Shown here one piece after another: positions 12,836-45,449 of a stretch of DNA of 64,000 nucleotides. The notes beneath the pieces were generated by a model. It saw nothing but the letters and a program-made list of their open reading frames with translations, was not told the DNA's origin and made no database searches. Origin of the DNA: Motacilla alba alba (lineage: Eukaryota; Chordata; Aves; Passeriformes; Motacillidae). A program made the position numbers and the translations under genes. Position 1 is the first letter of the stretch; every line of letters begins with the position of its first letter. Location: NCBI RefSeq assembly GCF_015832195.1, contig NC_052027.1:20992688-21056687 (forward strand). The letters run 5' to 3'.

Positions 12836-15800
12836 GAGTCAGAAAGAAATGATTGATCAAAGCTAGTTTTCAAGGGAAAATTTATTTAAGCCAAAACTCT
12901 ACTGTGGTAGGGTTTGGGTTTTGTTTGTTTGTTTTTTTAATGATATCTTAGGCAAAAGCAAGTCTGTTCCATATTCACAAACCCCTCTTACCACAGCAGC
13001 CAAGAATCCAGAAGAAAGAAACCCACAGAACAATATACAGAAATAAGGAACTGCAGATAAAAGTAAAGCAGCCCTCCATTTGGGACACAGGACCTGTGGC
13101 AGCCTTTAAACTCTGGCATGAGATTTTTATAGCAGAGTGGAATAGTATTTTAGCTGCACATCATGAAGTAGTTGAACGTAGCTATTTACTGGGGCTTGAA
13201 TGTGAATTTTTCTTAGCAATGAGGCATTTCCAATCCTGGACTTTCTAATATCACTAGTATTATTTATACACTGACTTAACCATTTGTTTGTTTGTTTGTT
13301 TTTATTTAAATTGATTCATATCTTTCTAAGGTAATATACCTCAGAGTTATTATTCTGGCTCACTGAAAGCAGAATTAGGTTCATACAACAGGTAATGAAT
13401 GATCAGTGCACCACCTGAGCCTGATCTTCACAACTGAAAATGTCCTCTATGTCCAAGGAGGGCACAAGAGCCATTCTTCACCTTTTAAATGCTGGGCTGG
13501 GGAAAACAATAATCCTTTTGCCATTGCTTGACAAAAAACAATGAGCTACAATACAAGGGTGGTGGATTCATTCACTTCTGTCTCTGGGGTATAAAATGAA
13601 GGTGGATCATTAGGGGACTCATAATATGCTGACCAGAAAGGCTACACTTGATGTGTGACTGTCCATCCTCACCGGGGAGGATGATGAGGATGAGGAGGTG
13701 TTGCTGACCACTAGTAAACAGCTAACATGTGTGACAGACGCCAGAATCCTTACCTGTTCAGATGGTGTCTCTCTGTTTATTGGCTGTTACCAGAATACCA
13801 GGGATGAACTCATGACAGAGCACAGTAGTGTTATAGAAACCTCTGTGTATAGATTAGGTTCTGTTTACTGTGGATTTGCATTTATATTTTGGATTACTTA
13901 AAGCTGTAGACTTGTCAGATGTGCACATTAATTTGCAGCAGTGGAGGTGAACTCAGTGACCCAGAAGATCCTTTCATGTCCATCTTCATAATTTATTCTT
14001 GTATCACATTATAAGGTAAATGAGGAGCTATAGCTTGTCACCATTCAATTACACACTTTTAAACAACACTGACTTTTGCATTACCTTCAAAAACAAGATG
14101 TGCTTTAAGAATTGAATCATGCATCAAGGGTGATGTGTTTCGCAATCAATGACTTTCAGGAACACAAATCTCATTATTCAAAAGGAAAAAGCACAGCAGT
14201 ACCTAAGTGCTTTTAACAATGAGCAGAATTAGAGTTAAGCCCTTTCAGAAATTAAATAATCTAAAGGGCATTGCACATTTTACCCAAGATTTTCAGCACC
14301 CTGAAATCAGCCAAACTGGGATTCTGTCACATTGCTGCTTTAATTAAAAAGGTACTAGAACTGGAATCTCTGTCAAACAGGAGAGGGAAATACTGTTTTT
14401 TCCTGGGCACCACTAGATTAGAAATTTACTCCAGAAATGTTGATTTCTAATACATGCCACAATGGTCTGGCTTGTGGCTATACCTTATAAGGTACAGCTT
14501 TTAAACAGAAAGAGGGAATTCCAGCACTTGATTTTTGTCATCATAGTCACTGTTAATCTGGGTTCAGAAACAAACACGGACTCATTTTGAATTCTAATAG
14601 AAGAGTTCTCATCTTTATTTTTGTTATTCTATGCACAATTCATCAATTATAGAATTACTCCATTACTGAAGGGAGACCCAGCAAATTAGTTGAAGCCAAA
14701 ATATTTAGTAAAACTTAACTCTGAAAAAAAGCCAAAGCAAAATGGTTGGTACAATATTTCTGTAATCTATTACTAAATTATCCAGAATACAGATGTATGC
14801 TTTTTGAAAACAGATTCTCCATGATTCTTCATGAAACTACTCAAAGGTTCTCATAAAGTTTCACACCAACCATCATCAATTGCTCTTCTCACAGACCTGG
14901 CTGGTCTATGTGTTACCAGGATCTTGGTGATTTCAATAGTGTCATGAGCTATTCAAGCAGCCCAGCGTGATCACCACATTCCTGCCCAGCCTGGGCTGGG
15001 CTTAGCAGAGTCATAAAGCAGAGGCAGAGGGAAAGGTCTACATACAGCTCCTGCCCTGCAATGACACGCCTGTTCTCTGTCACATGGGAGATATAAATTA
15101 TATTAATTATATAAAGCCTGAACTTCCTTTAAAGTTATAATCTGTGGATTTTTAGCCAAAGCACTTTTATTTCTAGATATTTATCTCTCGAAATATATAC
15201 TCGATTTAGTTTTTACCTTGTGTAGACATTTTGGATATACTTAATAGACAGGAGATGTTAGACCATTTGTCTTCATATCTATATTTTCTTAGCTGTCACT
15301 ATGATGAGCAAAGGCAGGCTTTAAGTAGTGTGGTCTTCACTAGCAATCCATTTGTGAGGCTTAAATACCTTTCCACCAGCAGCAACTGTTCCACCATATG
15401 CCTTCACTCACAAGTCAAAAAACACAATTAGAGATGAACTGAAGATCCAAGAGTGGAGTTTCTGGTGGAGTTCCTTGAAAGAAATCAAATCTTTTCAGGA
15501 GAGCTACTAGCCTTTAATTTTTGATTAAATAATACAATTATTTACTACTTTTCATGTAGCAGGTTGATCTGCTAGTGAGAAATTACACCAATTTTTGCTG
15601 CTATGCCACTGGGATTTATTATTGTAGTTTCCACATCAGCTCTTGGCAGTAAAACTGCCTAAACTAGTGAAACTAGCCATGTATGCGGCATGTATATGGC
15701 CATGCTATCCATTACATAATGAGATTTTTGATTGATTTCAGTAATTTTAGCTTTGTTCCTCTCTGCACAATACGATGATGTCTGCTGCAGGACCCTCAGC

Positions 15801-16229
15801 ATTGCCTGACGGGTTTCTTACCTTTCAGAAAGCCGCCCTGCAAGCTGGCAATGCCAGTGAGTGGTGAGCAGAGAACATGTGGAAGTGCTCACTTATAGGT
15901 AGCCACATCTCCCAGCCAGGCCGCTGGCTGCTGGACTCAGCTGGGATCAAACCTTGGTCATGCTGATTGAAGCAGTGCTTTCAGACTTGGGGTTATGGAT
16001 GGGCAAAGGGGAAGGTGCAGACTGAACTCTTGGTGGTTGCCAACCACTCTGTCAAACCTGTGACCTAACACACAGCTGAAGACAGCTTTTGCTGCCCCAA
16101 CCCATTCCTGCTAGGCACTGAAATTAACAAGCAGGGCAAGTTCTATGCAGAACAGGTCCTGCACAAGCCCAGAATAGTTATGTGAGACATGGAAAAAGGG
16201 TGAATACTCAGGAAGTGTACTGGGTTACC

Positions 16230-16395
16230 AGAGGAATAAAAAAAAAAAAACAAAACCACAAAACCAAAAAAACCCCAAACAACAACAACAACCCCCCCAA
16301 ACAAAACAAAACAAAACAAAACAAAACAAAACAAAACAAAACAAAACTAACAAACACCAAAAAACCCCAAAAAACCCAAACAAAAAACCCACCAA
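16230..16395 (+). repeat. AAAAC-type low-complexity block
   Basis: The core 16299-16347 is a nearly pure run of the pentamer ACAAA, flanked by A-rich, CAA-rich and C-rich sequence. The reading frame running through it has no protein-like composition. Confidence 0.9.
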
Positions 16396-16720
16396 CTTCT
16401 TCACAATTGTGGTTTCATTTATTGTCTGTCATGTGACTCTGGGTAATCACTTGCAGCACTGGTATCCATCCATAAAGCTTCATACTACTGAGCTGTCAAG
16501 CCAGTGACTTGCTGAAAGTGCAAGCAATACATCCAAGGTGAGCTGTACAAAACTATGGGTAACCATGGCAAGCCTGAACAAAAGGGAGAAGGGCAGGGGT
16601 GAAGGGGAGAATTCTTGAGACAAAAGTCAAATCTCTTAGTGTAGAAATGTGACCAGCTTTGATCTGCTCTCAGCTCCCATTTTCCTTGAAGCAGCAGGGG
16701 GTCCTGTGAGTTGATGAGTC

Positions 16721-16840
16721 CTGCTGGCTGGTGCTGCCTGGCCCTGCCTGGCTCTCTCTGGACCTGTCTGGCTCTGTCAGGCCCTGCCTGGGTCTGTCTG
16801 ACCCTGTTTGGTTCTGTCAGGCCCTGTCTGGCACTGCCAT
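16721..16840 (+). repeat. Minisatellite with a 10-bp unit
   Basis: About eleven to twelve imperfect copies of a 10-bp unit close to GCCCTGYCTG sit head to tail without spacing changes. Examples are GCCCTGCCTG at 16741-16750 and 16781-16790, and GCTCTGTCAG at 16771-16780. Confidence 0.9.
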
Positions 16841-19800
16841 CTCGTGTTCTTTGCCAGAACTGCTCCCTGATTCCACACAGCTGCCAATAATTATATTTTG
16901 CATGTTCAGGCATAAGGGCCACATCCCTTTTATGTTTCTTACTATTTTTCAACTCCCACCATGTATTCTCCTCCCTTCATGTAGACCACAGTCAATGTTA
17001 TTTCTCCAAGATGACTTCCAAAGGGAGTTGCTCTGGACATTGGTAATTATGTGTACTGGTGAGAGCTGGTAGCTGGGAATTCTGTCCCTATGGAGAAAAA
17101 CAAAACCACAAGGAACTTACTTTTACAAACTGAAGCTTATTTTTAAGACCTGTTACTAAACAACCTCTTAATTACCAGCTAAAAAGAAGTAATGCTTTTC
17201 CCATCTTAATAAGGCAGGGTAATTTTAGGATACTCCTTAGAGCCAGGTAAGATCACATGATAAAACCTCCCTCCAACACTGTGAATGGCATGTTAGCACT
17301 CTGCTCCCTGATTGAGACATCTGACTGCTACACAGGAGAGAGGTTTCTGCTCCAGCTCCAGGGCTCTGATACATGGCTCAATAAAGGTTTGTTGTTCATC
17401 TGGCAACAGCAGGAATCTGATGATTCACTGCTGGATCAACTATTTCATTCTTTATCCCTTGATAAAGCTTTGAGCTGCATTAATTTGAATTCCAGGGTAG
17501 AAGCCACAGAGGAAAAAAAGCTAAGCAACATTTGAGATTGGTAGAAGCTGCCTGAATGTTCAGTCAATATAATTAGAAATAACTGTCATAGTTAGTAGCA
17601 GTCTCACCACCAGAAATTAAGGGGAAATTGTTATTAAAGAACTGCCAAATTGAGTTTTTTTGCTAAATTTGAGTTAGCATGGGTCTGAATGCTGAGACAA
17701 TGTGGAACTGAAAGTTTCTGTGTAAAAAAAAGGGAGTTTTGTGGAGAAGATATAAAAGAAAATACATCAAGCAATATGAAGAAGCATATAGTTAAATGAA
17801 TTGTTTCTTATTCTCTCCTTAAAAATGGAGGACTGTAATTCCTCAGATAGATTACTGTTTGAAAAGCAGAAATGATCGGTTTAAAAATTTTTTTAAATGC
17901 TGTTATTGAGAATGGATTGTGTAATTGCTAGTAAGAATTTATTTTTAGAAGTTTCACTCTTTTAACACTTTTTCTTCCTCTTATGATTGCTTTAAAGCCA
18001 TATACTAAATCACCAGTATGGAAGTTTCTCCACCTGTTAAGCCTGCTACAGTATTTTAGCCTAGGACATTCAGAGCCCAAATGTCTACCTGCTGATACTT
18101 CTTTTAAAAATAACATCAGAGATGCTTCAAATGCATAAAATTGTTCAAGATTCTTGAAATCTAAAGATAGTTACATGGGAAGATATTTGGCCACACACAG
18201 TGTACTTCTAATATGACACTTGATTCAGTCAAAAGCCACAGTGTTTGCGGGTTCTACCCTGAAAGTAATTTTCAGCTTATTTAAATTCTTATTCTCATGA
18301 GGCTGATGGGAGGTCTGGACATGCACTAACTCACTTCAGCGTGCCTTAAACTCACCTCATTTACATCTAGCTAACTCAAGCTTTGCTCACGTCTGCAACT
18401 TTCAACTGCAAGTAACACATTACATACATTGTCCTAGTTACATATCAGTATAGATTTGATCTAAATTTTAAATTTTTTCTCAGGTTTTCTCTGGCACAGT
18501 CACAAAAATCAGCGTTCATTACACTGCTCCCACTCAGTGCATTACCTTTGCTTCAGAAGTACTCTAAAATCTAGAACCAGATCCAGCTTGTTAGTTGGCT
18601 TTCCTGGGCTTTTTGAGTTTTTTAAACAGTTGATGGACCTAGGGCATTTTACAACCCTTTCACTTGGTAACTATCAAACCTGATGGCTTAGTTCAGGAGC
18701 AGTGCGTCCCAAAGTAGGGACAGGGCTGGGTAAGGTAAGGGGCAGATCAGCTCTCAGGTACCTCTGAGATACCAGTAAGGATAATGAAAAACATCCCCTC
18801 CTCAGCTGTGATTACTTCCTTCTTGGGGAAACTTGCATTTGCTCTGGGAAGCAGTATCCTCCCCTCCTTTCCTGGGAAAGGACAGATGAAGCTATCTTTT
18901 GAGTGGTTTGAGTGGTTTTCCCTACAATGACTAATGAATTTTTGCTTGAAACTTTTATAGATAAACATTCAAAATAACACTCAAAAATAATAACATTCAG
19001 AATAATCACATTAACTAGCACTTTGCTTAGTTATGAGCACCCAGAGGTGATCTTCATTGTTTTTAATTGTTTCTCCAAAGTTCTTGGATGCAAAACTACC
19101 TTTTCCTGATCCTGTAGGCCCATCTACTACATGATCCTTTAAAAATCACAATAATGTGAATATATTTTTTAAATTCTAACTACTGTAATTATTTGTCTAG
19201 CCGAATTTTCCCATGTTATCTAGTGGGATCTCCAAAAAGCACCTCAGTCTTAATTTCCATTGCCTTCATCCCACAAAACCAGGTACCTTGGGAACTTCCA
19301 GGTCTCTAATCTTTAGGCATCTTGGTATCTCCAGAAATCTGCCCTGTTCTTCTTTTGGGAAGTGAGCAACTTGTTTTCAAGCCTCACTTACAAGAAACAA
19401 AGGATCACTGCTGGATTACTGACTCCACAGCAAGCAGGAGTGTGACATTTGCTGGCAGATTCCTCTCCCAGAGACTTAAGTCCAGCCACATCTGCAGATG
19501 GAATGCTGAACCCACCCTCCATCTCTAAAGAGGTAACATTTCCCCCAGGGCTTAGGGAGAGGATTTTTCTACACAGAAAAGAGTCAAAGAAATGCATGTT
19601 TTCATTAATAGCCATTCACTAGACAACCTTTTAATGTAAATATTCTCATTTGACAGTTTTCTCATTTTCTTTCTTATTAAAGCATTCTTGAATCCTTTTT
19701 TACTGTTTCACAGGTCTGCTCTCACGTGTATGCAGATGGATTTACATCCATTTCTTCTGCAGATCATCCTGCAGGTAAAGCTTCTGTTATAGAAAACGCA

Positions 19801-20193
19801 GACCTCTACAATCAGGGCAAGTGTCCCAGCACACATGCTCTGCTAGTTCACCGTATACCCCTGAACAAGCATTTTCAATGCCCAAGGAAAAACTGGCATC
19901 TTGCGCTCCAGCTATAAATTATGCTGATGAGCTGGTGTCATGCAGCTGACTGCTACCAGATAGAGAAACAACCTACAGAATGGTTCTGAGAATCCTACCT
20001 GAGGGCACAAGAGTTGTTAAACTAGAGTATAAAACTATATTGAATGTTTCTAGGGGACAACATGATGTCACTGCTCAAGGAATATCTTTGTATTATTGAT
20101 GGGGCAAACCTCAGCCTTGCCCTCAGAGTTTTGGCATTCTCTTTCAGGGGCTTCTTGTGAGTTTGTTTGCTAATTCTTCTGGACAAACATAAA

Positions 20194-20371
20194 TTTCATG
20201 GATTTTCACAGAATCTCTGACTGGTTGGAAGAGAATTTAAAGACCATCTTGTTTCCCCCCCAGGCCCCGCCATGAGCAGGGACATCTCCCACTAGACCAG
20301 GGTGCTCAGGGAACACTGCCAAGACAGGAAATACTTCCAGGGAAGTGTTCAGGGCCAGGCTGGATGGGGTC
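20194..20371 (-). repeat. CR1 retrotransposon fragment with an internal inversion
   Basis: The left part (20194-20310) is the minus-strand 3' end of a CR1 element: an AGAATC tail motif, then GGTTGGAAG, GACATCTCCCACTAGACCAG and GGTGCTCAG. The right part (about 20336-20370) reads GGAAGTGTTCAGGGCCAGGC, which is CR1 in the opposite (plus) orientation. It is the piece that should follow in minus orientation, so the end of the copy appears to be inverted in place. Confidence 0.75.
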
Positions 20372-23300
20372 CAAACAGTATGTGAGTATTTTGAAGAGTA
20401 TATGAGAAAGTAAGATGCAATTTCAGGATAAATTGTCAACACTGATACCACAGCCTTAGTTCTACCCTTACTTTCCCTGTAAAAGTGTTTGCAAGGCTGC
20501 TGAGTGACACATTAAACCAGTCAGATCCAGGCCAAAACTAATCCATGAATATGTCACTGAATAGGAGAGGATGGTGCTTCCTGAACGTGAGCACAAATAA
20601 TTAATTTTCTAGTTCTGCAGAAAACTTCATGTGACGTATTCAGTTTCTTTCAGATAAATTAGTATTTATTTGGCCCCCGGCTGAAAATCCCCTCAGCCAA
20701 CTACTTAAACCAGCACCTTCTTAAACCACAAAACCAACAGGCAGAACACGCAATTCCTTTTGTCTTTTATTGCTCCTGCCAATGGGAGTACCTTTACGCA
20801 GGCACATTGCTTTCCTAGATTAAAAATTGTTTTATTAATCTGGAAGCAGTGTTTTGACCTCCACCCCTCCTCCTAAGGTTATCCAATTAACATAGTTATC
20901 AGTCTAAGAAGCTTAACTTTTTTGTTTTTCAGATCTGTGTAAAGGTTACTTGGCAAGAATACATGCACAGGACGTTAAATGGAGACCAACCCACCACTAA
21001 AAGGTAATGTACATAGAACATAATACAGTACTTTGACATCATTTCAAATAAATACCCACATACAAATGTAGTAATTTTAAATGCAACAATATTTCTTATG
21101 AATCAATAGTGTAACAGAAGATGGAAATATAAGTCCCCACATCTAGGAATAATAATGCTTTTTCCAGCAAACAGAAATCTTTTCTGCACTGTCAATATTA
21201 ATTCAATTTGTACTTTTTTTGAGAAGTGGGAGGGCTCCCCTACAGCAAGTACCAATTCAATCATCCACATGAGCCTCACCAAGCCATTGAGAACCTGGCA
21301 TGGCTTGTTGATGAGCTTCTCTCTTTCTGTTTGCTGAAATCACAATTAGATACAACATGCAAAGGAGATCCCAATGTGCTGCAGTTCACATCTGCACACA
21401 GTGCTGTGGATCCTGCCCCCACCACCGCCCACAGTCAGCAACATTCCTGACGCATTCCCAGACTGATACCATAAATGTGGTCATATACTGATCATCTGTT
21501 CAAGATGAGTCCATCTGGCTCCCAAAGTGTAGTCATGTTTGTTCAGGTTCATGGGTTTGATTTTTTCCCCCTCTATACCCCCGAATTTGCAAGGATTTGC
21601 ATGATGAAATATTATTGACTAACAGAATTTTTTACAATTCCTTGAATATATAAACTGTATAGTAAACCTACCATTAAAAATGTGCGAAATGGGAGTTCAC
21701 TTTGCACTTATTGCTCCACATCTTTAACAAATTCCAAACCAGCCATTCCATTCCTCCTAAGTGATAGAACTTAGCCTACACTACACTAAGAGTCTCCTTT
21801 CAAATGATCAAAGGCACTACTGGCAATAATGAGTGACAGAAAGGTGCTGACAGATAACACCCTATCACTGACCACTTTAGAATTTTTCTTCCTAAATGTA
21901 CCATAATTTGGCACAGTAAAATGAAAAAGTAACAAAACAATTCCAATTTGGAATTTAAATGGTATTTTTGTATAAAATTCTGTTAATCGATAATACTTCA
22001 ACTTCCTAAAACCCAGGAATTCTGGAATTTATATGTAATACTACTTATTTAATATTTTCAAGTGCCTATTACTGTTTTAACCAGAGCAAAGTCAAGTTTT
22101 CTTCTTGTTACATTGAACTATTCCTAAGAATAATAATACAATATGAAAAAACCCCAGAATTGGAATACCCTGGATTTCTTAATGAATATGGCAGTTTAAA
22201 AAAATCAGTAATTTAAACATATAAAGCATAACATTTTAATAGAAAAAAAAAGATGCTGAAGCACAGCACATAGTTTAGCAGAGCTCCTGCTTTTTGTTGA
22301 AACTCTTTTCTAATCACAAACTAGAGCCCCCCCAAAATCTCTGCCACATGCTGATACATTATTCATAAGTCACAAGTTTCAAATAGGAGAGACTATGAGC
22401 ACAAACCACTGCATTTATATAAACTCTTCTACATAAGGAATTAAAGAAGCTAAAGAAAAATATCAAAAGTGCACAGGTTTAACAATCAGGTAAAAAATGA
22501 GCATCTGCAATGAAGCAAATTCCCCCATCCAACATTTCTAGGAGAGCACAGACTAATATGGTGAGGATTACATTTGAAGTAGGTTTCTTCAGCACTTGTA
22601 AGGTTTCTTACTGCAGCAGCACTTATAGGTAAAGCTTGTTTGTTTTATAGCTTCAGGCAGAAAGGGAAGGTTTCAGGTAGTAAATAGGAAAAGGTGTTTT
22701 CAAAAGTTAGGATCAGATCAGTGGTTTCCACTCTGTGTGCAATGGGCCACCACTTTGAACCAGAGTGAGGAGGGCTAAGAAATGTGTTGCACTGTTGGAA
22801 AGGCCTTCTCCAGGGACTACTCTACAGCTGAAAAATGGAAAAATAAAATAGCATTAGGAAAAAAAAAAAAAGAAACCAGTGTTTATTTCTCAATCAACTG
22901 AAAACTTAAACCCCATCCATGTGCTGCACAGGCAGGTTAGTTGGCTGAGGGTCTGTTAGCTGACTGGGGAAACAGCAGCCACTCCAGCCCGCAGATGGCT
23001 TCCCAGTGGGTGAACAAGGCTTTGTGGGGTCAGCCTGGAAGCAACAGCTTTGCAGAAAGAAGGATTCTTACAAGTACTGAATACAGCTTTGCTATTCAAG
23101 CATAAGTTAAAAGCAGTGAGTGTGCAAGAAATATTTTCAGTGAAGCTTTAGGTTCTCCAGAAACATGCAGGTCAGAATATCGTGCAGGCCTATGCAGAAA
23201 ATCATTCAGAAGAGCCTACTTGCAGAGGTAGGTGATGGCTTAAGGAATTTTCCATGCTTTACCCCAACCCATTGAGACTGATATGAAAGACTTACAGTAA

Positions 23301-25265
23301 ATGAACATCTCAATAAATTGCTAATCAAGAATTAAAAGACTCAGTCTTAAATACAAACGGCAGGATCAAGTCACTTTACACCTCAGTTCTTTTTCTGACA
23401 GGATAAACCATAATGGTGATACAGCAGTCAGGCTGGCTGTTACAGTTTTTTAAATATTTGCAGAAATGACTGAAGATGGAAATGATCACTAAGGCTATTG
23501 GGCTAATAGCAAAATTGCTCATACTTGGAATTGAAAGAAGGAGCCAAGCCTGAAAGCAATAGTCACTGTCTGGTAACACCAGATTTGTTACAGAAAATTT
23601 CAAGTAATTCGAAGAAAAACCTAAGAATGCATTCAATTAGTTTCTCCAGTTTACCTTTTTGCCATCAGTATTTTGCAAAAGTACTGTCACTAGAGACAGG
23701 GAAGGAGTAAAAACTATGTTAAAGCTCCCATATGGTGGAAGCAGAATTGTTACTGAGTCTATTGGAGCAGAGAAAGTTAGTACTCAAAAGCCTGCTTTCA
23801 CCATGTACTTTTAAATTATATTTAATGTAGGAATGAGAAGAATAAAGGCCTTTTGGAAGATTGTGCAGCAAAGAGAAAAGCAGGACAGAAAATTATAAAA
23901 GATATCTATTCTAAAATATCAAGCATGCTATTTAGCAATATTAAAGCTCAAATTCAGGAGAATTCAGTATTTTCTAAAAGAAGTAGTAACAGACACACAG
24001 GGCCTAGTTTCTAAAACCCGAACTGAAATTTGTTTAAACCCCAAGCAGTCATGTTTTAGAAATGTTATTAGAATTGAATCACTTGAGGTTTTTTGATTCT
24101 TCTCAAATCAATAAATAAAATTCTGGCTCTGGGCTGCAGCATTTCCATGGTTCCAAGTTTTGTAGCAAAGTTCCATTTGTTTAAAATCTCACTGTCGTAA
24201 TTTAGACTTTCCCCCAACATGCCTAAAAATATCTGGGAAGCCAAAATTTCCCATGGTTTCCCCTCAGTGGGAAAACCAGCTATGCTCTTATTAGCTTCTG
24301 TTAGCACTGGGATATCTCCTGTGTGTGCATGGGCAGCGCATGGAGCAAGCTGGGAGCATCAACAGGGACAGGCAGGGGAGCACAACCACAGCACAGGGTC
24401 AGAATGGCTTTGGGAACCATGCTACTGAGCACTCACCAGCACAGGCTCACATTTCTTTTAGTAACACTACAGGCATACAAAAGTATTTGAAAGAGTACAA
24501 AATGAACAGGGCTTTACATTAAAATAAAGTCTGAGGCTAGGCACTTTAAACTCTGGGTGAAACAAAGAACTGTGCCTTTCTGTGCTCCACAAAATTTCCA
24601 CAATTTTAGAAGCAACATTTTCAATCTTTTTCTCTTATGTAGGCACCAATTAGAAAGTACACTTCTATACTGTCAAACTTACTGTAATTAAGTGGGTAGA
24701 AAGGCCCCTTAAAAGTTCAATATCAGACAAAGGTTTATTGATTTTTAAAGATTAATATGTGCACTAAGCTACTTCATAAATCATTATTAGCAGGATGATC
24801 TGGATCAATTTCCTGTGCCTCTAATGTAGAGCCCTGTGAAACACATGGCTTGCATATGGAATGCAGTATCCTCCGTTTACTTAAAAAAATGATCAGAGCT
24901 CTGAAATGCTACCTATTTAGGTTAATACTGAGAAAAACTGTTTGTGACCAACAATGCTAGACCATAGTCACATTAATTCTACACATACATATTGTGTGGC
25001 TACTTTCCTGTAAAGGATATCTCAGATGGGTTCTTTCCAAAGTATAATGCTTGCAAGGAGCAACATAAAACCACACAGAACCTCTCAGGACATAACTTCT
25101 TAAAGTGGAACTGTCTACCAGGTAGAATCCCAATTCTTAACATTTTAAATTTTGTATCAGATGGAGTTAATATTGCATATTTTTAATATAAATGTGCAAG
25201 TTTCTTCTGGTTATCCCTCTAAAGAGAGGTACGCAGAGTGTAAATAATGTACCAGGTTTTGTTTT

Positions 25266-25288
25266 AGCTTTTATAGCCTATAAAAGCT
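25266..25288. repeat. Perfect 10-bp hairpin downstream of BICD2
   Basis: AGCTTTTATA and TATAAAAGCT pair around a GCC loop, about 540 bases beyond the BICD2 stop. If the 3' UTR extends this far it would be transcribed. Confidence 0.8.
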
Positions 25289-25475
25289 TTAGGACTTTGG
25301 TTAGTGGTGATACAACAGCAAGTATTTAACATCCGCTACAACAGGCAAATTAAGTTTGACTCCAGTTTCCAAATGCTCTGAATTCTGGAGACAGCTCTAA
25401 TTTTAACCTTTGTTTTTCACCACTTAAGCCACAGTAACAAAGAAGGTTTTCCATTTGTTTCTGCCTATGAAAGCA

Positions 25476-25829
25476 TTTATTGAAGTATGCTGCAACCCTG
25501 GAGAAAGGATCACATTTGTGCTATAGAAAATACAGTAAGTAACACCAGATACATACTCTATCAGGTGTACTCTTAACACTTACCATAAACAGCAAACCCC
25601 AGACATGTTAATTGTGGAAAAAGCTAACTGGTTTCCACTACTAACTTGTTAATAGTATCCCCATACTTATGCATTAGTTACAGTTAGGACCACTGTAATA
25701 CATCTGTATTACCTGGTTCAACAACATACTAGTACGAGTCAACTCATCGTGACGTTAGATAGTGGGGATTTACGCTGACAGTTACAGCATAAAATAAGAT
25801 GCAGAATATGGTTTTTCTAGACATGTGTC
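25476..25829 (-). other. Start of BICD2 3' UTR with a candidate poly(A) signal
   Basis: Downstream of the long-isoform stop, the first minus-strand AATAAA is at 25481-25476. Further ones are at 24739-24734 and 22887-22882. The real transcript end cannot be chosen from sequence alone, and a longer 3' UTR is quite possible because the following DNA is AT-rich and shows no recognisable repeat down to about 20.4 kb. Confidence 0.3.
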
Positions 25830-44371
<18,542 letters not shown>

Positions 44372-45002
44372 CTAGGACAGGCAGAAAACACATCTTTTAT
44401 TACCTATAATTCTGCATAAGTAAATTCAATTTTAAATAGTTGAAAACATTTACCCTCATATAGTTTTTCAAGGCAAGAACCTTTTGTAACCTTTTCCTAC
44501 ATCCTCCAATTCAGATTTACAAATCCTAATAAGTGGCCAACACTGCACTCTTGAAAGTAAACCACAGCATCTACACAGTGTTTTGTGATGCAGAATGCTT
44601 AAGTAGAACCTCATATAAACCCTTGTGGGAGGGAACAATGTAGAGACTCTGCTGTTGAAATATGACTGGCTTTCAGCCAGATGACTGCAAGACGACCAGA
44701 CACTGCTGCACGTGCATTTTCTCTACAGTGGGGTTAGATTCACTTCTGCAAAACCAGAATCACTGAGAACACATATGGCATTGGCAGCCTGTTCCCTTTC
44801 CCAGGATGGGAACTCCCAGCAGCAGCTCCTGGCTGGTAGATTACAGCCCCCTCCCTTGGGCATGGAGACGTTGGCAGGGCTGCTCCAGATCCAGGCTAAG
44901 CCAGTGGGGTCACACTGGCTGAAGTAGGTCAGCGGACAATCTCCCAGCCAGCTCGAGACATCAATCCCCAGCAGCGTGCCAGCAAAGGTACTCAGAAGCA
45001 GG

Positions 45003-45449
45003 TCAGAAGTCTAACTCACTCGGCACAGCCTGCCTCCGGCTAGTCCTAACACTGGCATTATTTTGCCTCCTCACATTTCTTTTGGGGGTCTTCATTTTGC
45101 TTGAAACCCTTGCAGGCGATGGTCCCTGTGGTAGTGTTGTCCACACGTGCCCCCGGCCCACAGACACCCCAGCTGCTGCGGTACGGAATAGCCTGTGGCT
45201 GTCACTGGCACATGTTGGAGAGCAGAGCTGGCCACTTCCAGTAGTTATAATTGTAACACATGGCCCAGCAGACTGGCCATATTCAACAACATTAAAAATG
45301 TGATCTTTTAAGTGTTGCACACGTTTGCACCACAATGCAACCCAAGGCATATTGGGAGCTTTCAAAGTGCCATCTTTTTGGGATGCCGAAACATGGCAGA
45401 TTTTCCTAGTCAATGTTAATATCAGGCCAAGTAAAGGACAGAGAAGCAT
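45003..45449 (-). other. Unassigned 148-codon open reading frame in BICD2 intron 1
   Basis: This is one of the longest open frames outside known features. It begins hydrophobic (MLLCPLLGLILTLT), has a cysteine- and threonine-rich middle, and ends in a basic tail (TPKRNVRRQNNASVRTSRRQ). I do not recognise it. There is no CpG island or clear promoter. It could be chance, a decayed retrocopy, or an exon of an unannotated transcript. Confidence 0.2.

Larger units (their letters stand above)
9250..25475. other. Intergenic region between BICD2 and the CpG-island gene
   Basis: No exon of a recognisable gene was found on either strand. The region contains an A21 run (12815-12835), a TTTG run near 13285, an AAAAC-rich low-complexity block (16230-16395), a 10-bp minisatellite (16721-16840), a rearranged CR1 fragment (20194-20371) and two small hairpins. 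Part of the right-hand end may be BICD2 3' UTR. Confidence 0.6.

Noticed and set aside
16182..16436. 84-codon frame rich in Lys, Asn, Thr and Gln
   Set aside because: It is a translation of the AAAAC low-complexity block.
16721..16840. CRISPR-like array
   Set aside because: The units are contiguous 10-mers without spacers and the DNA is from a vertebrate nucleus.
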